Below are positions 27,403 through 35,147 of a stretch of DNA of 64,000 nucleotides, piece by piece. The notes under the pieces were generated by a model, which made no database searches, was not told where the DNA came from, and saw nothing but the letters and a program-made list of their open reading frames with translations. Source of the stretch: Flammeovirgaceae bacterium UBA7330 (lineage in GTDB: Bacteria > Bacteroidota > Bacteroidia > Cytophagales > Cyclobacteriaceae). Each line of letters opens with the position of its first letter. The stretch's first letter is position 1. The translations under genes were made by a program, and so were the position numbers. Location of the stretch: the NCBI GenBank assembly GCA_002471275.1, contig DKPQ01000005.1, positions 633,827-697,826 of the forward strand. The letters run 5' to 3'.

Positions 27403-28947
27403 ATGTCTAAAGATCACTCCGATCACTTGTTTGTCTTAATAAAATCGCTTACCAAGAGTGAAAAACGCTATTTCAAACTGAAAAATAGCCAGAATCAGGA
27501 TGATCCAAAATACCTGAAACTCTTTGATGAAATGAGTCAAAGTGAGGTCTTTGACGAAAAGAGGCTGATTAAAAATAATCCATGGATTAAACCCGCTCAA
27601 TTCAGCAACCTTAAAGCCCATCTCTATCAGAAGTTGTTGCAAAGTCTGAAGGAATATTCCACATCAACAAATGATGATATTGCTGTAAGAGAGCAGATTG
27701 ACCACATCCAATTGTTATATGACCGTAGCCTCTACCATCAAAGTATGCAGCTTGTCCAAAAACTAAAGCGGTCTATCAAAAAAGGTGACAACCTGGAATT
27801 GCAGTTGGAAGTGCTTAAATGGGAGAAGAACCTTTTGCCGTATTCTATGGGAAAGCATAGCCTGAATCGCTTGCGTCAGATCATTGAGGAGACCAATAAG
27901 GTAAATGAGCAAATCTCCAGGGTCAACTTGCTGATGAATATTTCTGTGGAATTGAATACCATCTACCTAAAGCATGGATCAGTGAGAAGTAAGGAAGATT
28001 ATGATGAGATTACAGGAATCTTTGATCAACGACTTCCCAAATGGAGTGAAAGTTCACTATCATTTAAAGAGAAATTACTTTGGTACGAAATTCACCAGGG
28101 ATATTACAGCTTTATACAGGATTTTGACCCCATGTATGATTATGCCAAAAAATGGGTAGACCTTTTTGAGAGCATACCAAATTCTTCATACTATTTCGAA
28201 ATGTATATCCGTGGCCTTAATCAGTTACTTAATGCACAGGCCAGGCTCTTGAAATATGATGAATTCTCCACCACTCACAGGTTATTGCGATCCCTGGCCA
28301 GCCACCGCATGATCAAGATGAATGAAAATCTTCAGATCAGGCTATTCAAGTATAATTATGCCCACCAGTTCAATGAATATTTTCTCACTGGTGATTTTGC
28401 TAAAGGTGTGGCCTTGTTCAGGCGTATCTCCCACCAGATGGACCAGTACATATCTCTGCTGGATGTTCACTCGCAGTTGATCATGTTTTACAAGATTGCC
28501 TGTCTTTTCTTTGGTAATGGGGACTATAGCGATGCCCTTGTCTGGCTCAACCGGATCATCAATTATGAAGATCAGGATATTCGGGAAGATATTCATTCAT
28601 TCACCAGGATACTTAACCTGATCACGCATTACGAATTGGGAAACAGGGATGTCATTGAATACTACCTCCGCTCCACATATCGTTTTCTGCATAAGAAAGA
28701 AGACATGCATGAGTTTCAGTACCATATCCTGGACTTTATCAAAAACCTAAATAGAGACATTACCGAGATTGAATTGATACACCGGTTTAAAAAGCTCAGA
28801 GATAATCTTGTACCGCTGACCATCAGTCAATTTGAGAAGAGAGCCTTTATTTACTTTGACATCATTGCCTGGCTTGAAAGCAAAATCCATAAAAAGACCG
28901 TGGAGGAGATCATCAAGGAGCGGGTACAGGAACTTGCCCAGGTCTAA
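27403..28947 (+). CDS. Conserved hypothetical protein, helical repeat type
   Basis: I do not recognise a named family. The 514-residue protein is largely alpha-helical, with no signal peptide or membrane segment, and has the look of degenerate TPR-like helical pairs (for example YEIHQGYYSFIQDF and IACLFFGNGDYSDALVWLNRIINYED). It begins SKDHSDHLFVLIKSLTKSEKRYFK, a start shared by conserved proteins of many Bacteroidota as I recall them. It is divergent from leuA and its stop abuts that of the aminotransferase gene on the other strand. A cytoplasmic scaffold or regulator role is possible but unsupported. Confidence 0.8.
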   Translation: MSKDHSDHLFVLIKSLTKSEKRYFKLKNSQNQDDPKYLKLFDEMSQSEVFDEKRLIKNNPWIKPAQFSNLKAHLYQKLLQSLKEYSTSTNDDIAVREQIDHIQLLYDRSLYHQSMQLVQKLKRSIKKGDNLELQLEVLKWEKNLLPYSMGKHSLNRLRQIIEETNKVNEQISRVNLLMNISVELNTIYLKHGSVRSKEDYDEITGIFDQRLPKWSESSLSFKEKLLWYEIHQGYYSFIQDFDPMYDYAKKWVDLFESIPNSSYYFEMYIRGLNQLLNAQARLLKYDEFSTTHRLLRSLASHRMIKMNENLQIRLFKYNYAHQFNEYFLTGDFAKGVALFRRISHQMDQYISLLDVHSQLIMFYKIACLFFGNGDYSDALVWLNRIINYEDQDIREDIHSFTRILNLITHYELGNRDVIEYYLRSTYRFLHKKEDMHEFQYHILDFIKNLNRDITEIELIHRFKKLRDNLVPLTISQFEKRAFIYFDIIAWLESKIHKKTVEEIIKERVQELAQV

Positions 28948-30255
28948 CTATGATTCGCAGTATTCTATGATGCCTTCTTTGATACGCTTGTAGGTTTCAT
29001 CGCGAATCGCTTCATCTTCTTCAAGCAATGTCATTCTGAATCCCATCAAATCTGAACAGAAAGATGAGATTGGAACCAAACAAACCTGCTTGGCTGCCAG
29101 TAAGTAGTAAACAAATCGTTTGTCCAGCTCCACCTTGCCATTGCTGGCGAACCACTGTTCGATGAGTGCCTCCACCTTTGGATCATCAATTTTCAGTTTC
29201 TGATTCGGCTTCAGCACCCCAGGCTTAAAGATCATGGTATTGTAAAACGCACCGTTTGTATCATTGAAGGTGATATAAGGCACATCGCTGAATACCTGTG
29301 ACAAATATTTACTCCTTTGCCCCACGTGCTGATTGGTTTCCTTGATGAAGCGATTATACCTGGGATCCTTCATGATCCTGGGTATCGCTACCTGAGGTAA
29401 TTTGGTGGAGCTGACCTCAATCATTTTGGCGTTGTCGATGGTTTGACACATCTTGGCAAATTCCGGGTCTTTCCCCCGGTTGTAGTATTCTGCCCAACCG
29501 CACCGGGCTCCCGGCCATGGGAATTCTTTGGAGATCCCTTTCAGGCTGATCCCAGGCACATCACCAATGATCTCAGCCAATGTACAGGTCTCTGCATTGT
29601 TGTAGATGAGATTCATATAGATCTCATCACAGATGATAAACAGGTTAAACTCCCTGGCAATGGCCACCATCTTTTCCAGGATCTCACGGGGATAGACCAT
29701 GCCTGTTGGATTGTCAGGGTTGATGATGATCATCCCGACAATGTGCGGATTCTCTTTTACTTTTTGATAAATATCATCAGTATCCGGATACCAGAAATTT
29801 TCAGGGTCCAGCTTATAGGTAATGGGATGACTGTTGGCATGAGCAGCTTCTGCAGAAGAATGCGTTGAGTAGGCTGGAGAAGGACCGATTACCCTGGAAG
29901 ATGGAATAAGGTATTGATAGATCTTTCCAATGGCGTCTCCCAGACCGTTGAAGAAGGTGATGTCATCTGCAGTGATCTGAACGCCACCAAGGGCACTACA
30001 CTTTTCAGCCAGGTATTGTCTGGTGGATAACACACCCTTCGAATGACTATAGCTGTATGTAAGGTCTTCGTGTATCAGACCCGATATAATTTCTTTGATC
30101 CAACCAGGCAACTTTCTGTTTTTCTGGATTGGATCACCAATGTTTTCCCATAAAATTGAATACCCAAGCTTTTCTAATTGTTCTGCTTTTCTAACAATTC
30201 CACGGATCTCATATGAGAGCTCATCAGCACCTTCTCTAAGCAATTTCTGTCTCAT
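28948..30255 (-). CDS. Pyridoxal phosphate-dependent aminotransferase, class I/II
   Basis: The 435-residue enzyme has the fold-type I pattern: substrate-binding FFNGLGDAIGKIYQYL, IINPDNPTGMVYP (about residues 180-193), the Asp-Tyr pair IICDEIYMNLIY, and the catalytic Lys in SLKGISKEFPWPGARCGW. It is cytosolic and of usual length for aspartate/alanine/aromatic aminotransferase relatives. A precise amino acid specificity cannot be told. It is a single gene with a 54-base gap to the DUF6265 gene, which runs the same way, so it might be the last gene of that operon or stand alone. Confidence 0.9.
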   Translation of the reverse strand: MRQKLLREGADELSYEIRGIVRKAEQLEKLGYSILWENIGDPIQKNRKLPGWIKEIISGLIHEDLTYSYSHSKGVLSTRQYLAEKCSALGGVQITADDITFFNGLGDAIGKIYQYLIPSSRVIGPSPAYSTHSSAEAAHANSHPITYKLDPENFWYPDTDDIYQKVKENPHIVGMIIINPDNPTGMVYPREILEKMVAIAREFNLFIICDEIYMNLIYNNAETCTLAEIIGDVPGISLKGISKEFPWPGARCGWAEYYNRGKDPEFAKMCQTIDNAKMIEVSSTKLPQVAIPRIMKDPRYNRFIKETNQHVGQRSKYLSQVFSDVPYITFNDTNGAFYNTMIFKPGVLKPNQKLKIDDPKVEALIEQWFASNGKVELDKRFVYYLLAAKQVCLVPISSFCSDLMGFRMTLLEEDEAIRDETYKRIKEGIIEYCES

Positions 30256-30309
30256 GCGGAAAAATAAAGCTACGAAAGTACAGGAAATGAAAATTCACAC
30301 AAAGGTCAA

Positions 30310-30759
30310 TCAATCTTCTTTTTTAAAAATGAACTTTCTGGAACGGGAATTACCACTGATCACCACAGTAAGAATGTCACTGTCAAGGCTGTATAAGATC
30401 ATTTTTGGGAAATCATGAGCCTCATTTTCACATACAAAAGAATTGTTGCCTATACTGGTGATTTTAAAGTAGGTGGGCTCTGCATTTGCTGCTACTTCTG
30501 CGATGTAGTATAAATTCCCTCTTCTGCGGGTAATGGTCAGGCGTTCAACAAATACGGTATCCTTGTCATCCAACATGACGCCGATGCCAGTCATTTCATT
30601 GTCCACTCCTGTTTCCCACACTTCAAAAGCCTGGGCAGTTCCAGTGATATCTGTTCGGTTCCATCGACCTTCCAGCCACATCAGTTTTTCAGCTTTTTTT
30701 GACTGCCCGGAGAGTGAAGCTGCCACCAGTAAAAAGATCAGAAATGAGATGCTTTTCAT
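30310..30759 (-). CDS. DUF6265 family secreted protein
   Basis: The 149-residue product has a signal peptide (KSISFLIFLLVAASLSGQ) and a small lipocalin-like beta domain of DUF6265, starting with MWLEGRWNRTD and containing AYEVWE-like and CENEAHDFPK motifs. Such proteins are periplasmic or secreted with no known activity. Its ATG overlaps the end of the BCCT transporter gene by four bases, so it is the third gene of SelW-BCCT-DUF6265. Confidence 0.82.
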   Translation of the reverse strand: MKSISFLIFLLVAASLSGQSKKAEKLMWLEGRWNRTDITGTAQAFEVWETGVDNEMTGIGVMLDDKDTVFVERLTITRRRGNLYYIAEVAANAEPTYFKITSIGNNSFVCENEAHDFPKMILYSLDSDILTVVISGNSRSRKFIFKKED

Positions 30760-32285
30760 TTACCCAATTTATCTAAATCTGGAGAAACTATCAGCAATTT
30801 TACTGCACCTAATACCACAAGAACAACAATCAGCAATGCCGGAAAACCACCCAGTACAGAAATGATTTTAATTCCTTCGATACCCGCACTAGCTATCATG
30901 ATCCAGGCAATGAGACCGATGATGGTGCCCCAGATTATTTTTATGAAAACAGGCGATTCAGGGTGTTCGGGAGTGACACCTTTGGTGCAAATGTTACTCA
31001 TTGCCGATGTGTTGGAATCTGCAGCTGTCACATAGGAGATAAAGGTAGTGATCAAAAACAAAGTTCCAATGACGAGCTCGGTCGGTAATTTTTTAATCAG
31101 TGCATAGACTACGGATTCAGGACCTTTGGCTTGCATCAATTCGAAGAGCTCACCTGAAGTCTGCATGTCCCAGTGCAACGCGGACCCACTGAAGATGGTC
31201 ATCCAAATGGCTCCAAAAACGGCAGGCAGCAACAAATTGACCTGGATGTATTGTTTGACAGTATATCCAATTGATAACCTCCCCAGAAAAAGGGCAGTGA
31301 TTGGTGTCCAGGCCAGCCAGTTGGCCCAGTTAAACACCGTCCAACTCTGAAACCATGATTCTCCCGGATTGTTGTCCCAGTTTACACTCCTGGGCAAAAA
31401 CTCAATGGCATATTCATAGGCTCCATTCACAGCGATCAGCAGCAGATCGGTAACCGGCCCAAAAAACAAGAAGATCGCCGCGATCAGGAAAAAGATCCTT
31501 ACATTAAAGTCCGACAATACCCTGATACCCTTCATCAATCCACTTGCAGCCGAAACCATAAAAGTAGCCACGATGAGCATTCCTACGATAGCCAGTACAA
31601 ACCGATTGTTCTCAAAAGAAAAAAGGTTGTTGAGACCTCCGGAAATGGTGAGTATTCCTGCACCCAGGGATGCAGACATACCGGCAATGAGGCAATAAAG
31701 GCAAATAATGTCTGCGATAGTCCCTACTTTCCCATGAGCATGCTTTCCGAACAAAGGATAGACCAGCGAACCTACCTGGAATGGTTGTTTGAGATTGTAA
31801 TAGCAGATGGCAAATACAAGTCCAGTGATGGTATACATGCCATAAGGCGTAAGGGTCCAGTGCATAAACATGGCGGACATGGCAAAGTCTCTGGCCTGAA
31901 AGCTTCCTGCCTGGATTTCAAGATTTGCCGGTGGCTGATTAAGGTGCATGAGCGGCTCGGCTGTCCCCCAGAAAAGGATTCCTGTCGCAATCGTTGTACA
32001 GATGGTGATGGAGAACCACCGCCATTTTGAAAGGAGTGGTTTCGCATCTCTTCCTCCAATTCTGATTTCGGCTACCGGAGAAAAATAAATGATCCCTAAG
32101 ACAAGCAGGATCAACAATGCGCTCCAGCTAAAAAGCCAGCTGAAATGGGCGAGGATCCAGGCATTGAGTGATTGGATGATGTCCATGAATGCCTCCTCAT
32201 GGTAGAGGCTGTATCCAATCGTGATGGATAACAGTAGAAATGGAGGCCAGAATTTTATATGATGTAATCGATCGGAAAAACCCAT
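30756..32285 (-). CDS. BCCT family transporter
   Basis: The 509-residue protein has about twelve membrane helices and the betaine/carnitine/choline transporter signature: ILFWGTAEPLMHL (about residues 104-116), MHWTLTPYGMYTI, and the Trp-rich NWANWLAWTPITALFLGRLSIGYTV in the substrate-binding helices (split here only by normal residues). These carriers take up quaternary ammonium compounds with sodium or protons and help osmotic balance. It starts at the stop of the SelW-like gene and ends over the start of DUF6265. The lack of long cytosolic tails argues against turgor sensing. Substrate not certain. Confidence 0.92.
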   Translation of the reverse strand: MGFSDRLHHIKFWPPFLLLSITIGYSLYHEEAFMDIIQSLNAWILAHFSWLFSWSALLILLVLGIIYFSPVAEIRIGGRDAKPLLSKWRWFSITICTTIATGILFWGTAEPLMHLNQPPANLEIQAGSFQARDFAMSAMFMHWTLTPYGMYTITGLVFAICYYNLKQPFQVGSLVYPLFGKHAHGKVGTIADIICLYCLIAGMSASLGAGILTISGGLNNLFSFENNRFVLAIVGMLIVATFMVSAASGLMKGIRVLSDFNVRIFFLIAAIFLFFGPVTDLLLIAVNGAYEYAIEFLPRSVNWDNNPGESWFQSWTVFNWANWLAWTPITALFLGRLSIGYTVKQYIQVNLLLPAVFGAIWMTIFSGSALHWDMQTSGELFELMQAKGPESVVYALIKKLPTELVIGTLFLITTFISYVTAADSNTSAMSNICTKGVTPEHPESPVFIKIIWGTIIGLIAWIMIASAGIEGIKIISVLGGFPALLIVVLVVLGAVKLLIVSPDLDKLGK

Positions 32286-32581
32286 CAGTGGTGCTGAGCG
32301 GCAGGATGTCCATCCGTATGCCCAAGGTCTTTATCAGGATCGATATGATCTCTCACCAGTTGCTTTAGCTCTTTAATCTCAGGAAACCTCCCTTCCTCCT
32401 TTCGCGAAAAGAGCAAATGACCATCCAGGTAAATGTCATAAATGCCACCTGTGCCCTGCTTTAAAGTAATAGAATCCAGGTCCTCCTGGAAAGTGGTGAA
32501 AAGCTCTTGCTGCATCCATGTGGCCCGGTGCATCCAATGGCACAAGGTGCAAAATTCTATGGTGATCTTATGTTTTTCCAT
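32285..32581 (-). CDS. SelT/SelW/SelH-family (Rdx-type) thioredoxin-like protein
   Basis: The 98-residue protein has the SelW fold with a Cys-X2-Cys motif, FCTLCHW, at residues 11-17, in place of the Cys-X2-selenocysteine of animal forms. Downstream strands include LKQGTGGIYDIYLDGHLLFSRKE. The C-terminus is His-rich (GHTDGHPAAQHH), which is unusual and may bind metal. It is the first gene of an operon with a BCCT transporter (one-base overlap). Family members are thought to act in redox control through glutathione or thioredoxin. Confidence 0.87.
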   Translation of the reverse strand: MEKHKITIEFCTLCHWMHRATWMQQELFTTFQEDLDSITLKQGTGGIYDIYLDGHLLFSRKEEGRFPEIKELKQLVRDHIDPDKDLGHTDGHPAAQHH

Positions 32582-32674
32582 CAGTAACCCTTTAGATATA
32601 AAGTTAGGGATTTGAAACTTTCCCCGGACTTCATTTGTGCTAATTATTAATAAAAAGTCATCAACATCTTTGAT

Positions 32675-32699
32675 AAAAGCTGGTTACCGGAATACCAGC
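32675..32699 (-). terminator. Possible terminator after the DsbA-like gene
   Basis: GCTGGT (32679-32684) and ACCAGC (32694-32699) pair around a nine-base loop; on the minus strand TTTTAT follows. It lies about 50 bases downstream of the DsbA-like stop. The stem is short and the T-run has four bases, so this is only moderate support. Confidence 0.4.
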
Positions 32700-32747
32700 A
32701 GCTGTTCATTATCAAAATTTTGGGTTAGCCAAATCAATGGATTGATG

Positions 32748-33383
32748 TCATACTGCCATGTCCACTGCCCTTTTTAAAGATTCTTCCATTGTTTCAAGGT
32801 TCGTGTACCCATGGTTGATCAAAAAGTATTTTTGCCCGGAATGATAGACCACCGTGGGAAAGCCCTGGACTCCTGATTTTTTTACCCAGTTAAACTCTTC
32901 TTCTACTGTCTGTTTGATCTCGTTGGAATGAAAGCGCTCCATAAAAATTTTTGAATCCAACCCAAAGGACTCCGACAGTTGGCCATACAAAGAATCATCA
33001 TTGTAATCCATCCCATCTTTGAAATGGGCGTTTTGCAGGCTGTGAGCAAATTCCATAGCACTTTCGGGCATGAAACTGCGGAAGGTAATCAGAGCTCTGC
33101 AAGGAGGTTCGGAATCAGTCAGTGCCGATCCATCTTCAAGGAAATTTTGAATATAGGGCTCTCCGAATGTCGTTCCGGTTGTAACCTCCAATCTTGGTAT
33201 AGAACTTTTAATATATTCCGCCATGCTGGCATAGGGTGCTACCCTGGACCCGGTCATCATGCCACCCACTATCGGGACGAATTCATATTTGCCTGCATGC
33301 TTTTTTGAGAGATCAAGCATTGTTTGGCTAAAACCGAAACACCACCCACAAAGCGGGTCAAAAATATAGAGAATTTGATCCAT
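32748..33383 (-). CDS. DsbA family oxidoreductase (FrnE-like)
   Basis: The 211-residue protein has a thioredoxin fold with the active site CGWC at residues 12-15 in DPLCGWCFG, followed by a helical insertion domain and the cis-Pro region GVQGFPTVVY. There is no signal peptide, so it is cytosolic like FrnE-type DsbA relatives, which make or reduce disulfides, or act on glutathione-linked substrates. It is separated from the SelW-like operon by 166 bases with a possible terminator. Length is normal. Confidence 0.9.
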   Translation of the reverse strand: MDQILYIFDPLCGWCFGFSQTMLDLSKKHAGKYEFVPIVGGMMTGSRVAPYASMAEYIKSSIPRLEVTTGTTFGEPYIQNFLEDGSALTDSEPPCRALITFRSFMPESAMEFAHSLQNAHFKDGMDYNDDSLYGQLSESFGLDSKIFMERFHSNEIKQTVEEEFNWVKKSGVQGFPTVVYHSGQKYFLINHGYTNLETMEESLKRAVDMAV

Positions 33384-33530
33384 TGATTAAATAGTAAGTT
33401 TAATGATCTTAAAGGCTGTTGATCGGAAAAAGTTCCTTTGAAATCATATTAAACAAACTATTATTCAATGACTTAGGAGTTGAATAAGATTTAATACTTT
33501 TGTGATACAACCAGCAAGCAAAAAAAAATC

Positions 33531-33860
33531 ATGGGTAATATAATCGCTGCTCTAGAAAAAGTGACGGAAGGGGATGAGGATTTCATGAAGGAGCTCTCTG
33601 AGGCATTCATTTTTAACTTTGAAGAGTTTTCAGAAACCATTACAAGAGCTGTTGAAAACAGAAATTTCACTGAATATAGAGCCATTGTCCACAAGATAAA
33701 GCCCTCTTTTCTCACCATCGAAATGGAAGATGTGTTTCAAAAGGTCAGTGATTTTAGTACCAACTTAGATCAGAAATCTGAGGAGGAAATCGAGGAATTC
33801 AAATCCTGGGTAAAAAAGATATCTGATGAGACCATCGAGGTATTGCGAAGTGTTAATTGA
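33531..33860 (+). CDS. Stand-alone Hpt-domain phosphotransfer protein
   Basis: The 109-residue protein is an acidic four-helix Hpt domain. The expected phosphorylation site is His54 in IVHKIKPSF, matching the HXXKXXS pattern of Hpt helices. No kinase or receiver gene is adjacent, so it would shuttle phosphate between partners encoded elsewhere. A stretch TACTTTTG about 35 bases upstream fits a Bacteroidota -7 element, but no matching -33 was found. Its end overlaps the convergent gene by eight bases. Confidence 0.85.
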   Translation: MGNIIAALEKVTEGDEDFMKELSEAFIFNFEEFSETITRAVENRNFTEYRAIVHKIKPSFLTIEMEDVFQKVSDFSTNLDQKSEEEIEEFKSWVKKISDETIEVLRSVN

Positions 33861-34512
33861 GTGGCAATTGTTTTAGTTGCTCCAATGTCAAAACTTCTTT
33901 TTCAATCACTGTAGAATCTGCTCCGATTTCAATGGAATTGTATTTCCATCCGTCATGATATAATGATGGTTTAATGCTTTTGATAGGTAAGCCTTCACTA
34001 AGCAGGGTATAAGCCACGATAAGTAGATCCTCTTTTTTTACACTATCTCCGTAAAAAATTGAATTTGACTCATAATCCGTCATCTCATTATCCACTGGGC
34101 GCTCGTGAATGTAGAATCCAAGGTCTTTAAGGGTGTAAACGCTGTTGCCGTCAGGTGGATGCTTGTAATAACGGATGATAACATCTGTGCGTGGCTTGCC
34201 CGGTGGTAATCTATTGAGCACCGTGGTCTGGTAGGTTCTCTTTAGCTCATTAAAGAAACCTTCAGCATTTGTCGATTCAGCTATAGGGTTTGCTTTTTCG
34301 TTAGATGGTTTATCAGCAGACTTTTCAGTTATTTCGAGGGTTGAAGTCTCTGGATTGGAGTCATCCTCATACTGTATAGAAATCTCGGAATAATCAATAG
34401 GGCCATCCTCCGGCACATAGTGCGGCACAACGAATTTCATCAGATATAACAACCCAAAGAGTAAGGCAAGTGCGAGGATATAGGTAAAATGATTTCCTGA
34501 TTTTCCGTTCAT
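33853..34512 (-). CDS. Hypothetical membrane-anchored protein
   Basis: I do not recognise the family. The 219-residue protein has a short basic N-terminus, one membrane helix (about residues 10-28), an acidic, disordered Ser/Thr/Glu stretch (about 40-85), and a folded periplasmic-side domain (about 90-219) with ELKRTYQTTVLNRLPPGKPRTDV and IIRYYKHPPDGNSVYTL. It resembles conserved anchored proteins of Cytophagales without a named function. It is single and converges with the Hpt gene. Confidence 0.7.
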   Translation of the reverse strand: MNGKSGNHFTYILALALLFGLLYLMKFVVPHYVPEDGPIDYSEISIQYEDDSNPETSTLEITEKSADKPSNEKANPIAESTNAEGFFNELKRTYQTTVLNRLPPGKPRTDVIIRYYKHPPDGNSVYTLKDLGFYIHERPVDNEMTDYESNSIFYGDSVKKEDLLIVAYTLLSEGLPIKSIKPSLYHDGWKYNSIEIGADSTVIEKEVLTLEQLKQLPLN

Positions 34513-34778
34513 TCGAGTAACGTTGATAAGGTCTAAAATTATAGAATATAAAATGAAAAGCCATGAAAAGGCACTTTGAGAAATTTAGAACATCTGAGAT
34601 GAAATGTTATTGTTAAATTAATATTTGGGAGGAATGGGCAGACCGGGTGGTGAGGATACATTTATTCCGGAGCCTAAAAGGTGTCAAAATGGCATGAATA
34701 AATAGCCCATACCGTATTTTTTGATCCATTTTACGGTCTGGAATACATTTTGTGATGTACTGGCAAAGGATAGAAGTT

Positions 34779-35078
34779 ATGAAGGGGAATTTTAAACAAT
34801 TGATCAATAGCGATAAACCAGTATTGGTGGATTTTTATGCTGACTGGTGTGGGCCTTGTAAAATGCAGGCACCTATTCTTAAAGATGTATCAGCAGCATT
34901 GAAAGGTAAGGCAAGAATTATTAAGATAGACGTGGACAAGAACCAGGGCATTGCCATGCAGTACCAGGTTCAGAGTATTCCTACAATCATTTTATTTAAG
35001 AAAGGAAAGCCTGTGTGGAGAAAAGCTGGTGTGGCCAATAAACAGCAGCTCATCAATCTTATAGAGCAAAATGCTTAG
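34779..35078 (+). CDS. Thioredoxin
   Basis: From the ATG at 34779 (reading KGNFKQLIN) the product has 99 residues, the normal length of small cytosolic thioredoxins; a GTG at 34752 and ATG at 34755 would add an unneeded tail. The active site WCGPC is at residues 23-27, the cis-Pro is in QSIPTIILF, and FKKGKPVWRKAG follows. It reduces protein disulfides with thioredoxin reductase. A strong bidirectional terminator follows at 35091-35129. Which thioredoxin paralogue it is cannot be told, so trxA is not assigned. Confidence 0.93.
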   Translation: MKGNFKQLINSDKPVLVDFYADWCGPCKMQAPILKDVSAALKGKARIIKIDVDKNQGIAMQYQVQSIPTIILFKKGKPVWRKAGVANKQQLINLIEQNA

Positions 35079-35090
35079 TATTAATAAGAC

Positions 35091-35129
35091 AAAAAAAGGC
35101 CCATAGAATAATCTACGGGCCTTTTTTTT
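35091..35129. terminator. Bidirectional intrinsic terminator between thioredoxin and secDF
   Basis: AAAAAAAGGCCC (35091-35102) pairs with GGGCCTTTTTTT (35117-35128), with TAGA/TCTA pairing inside the spacer as well. Runs of A and T on the two flanks make it work in both directions, for the thioredoxin gene on plus and secDF on minus. Confidence 0.88.
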
Positions 35130-35147
35130 AATCATTTTAATCAAACT

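Noticed and set aside
34620..34710. Short reading frames before the thioredoxin gene, such as one from ATG 34635
   Set aside because: They code for about 25 residues with no recognisable motif, and other frames in the same stretch are equally open.
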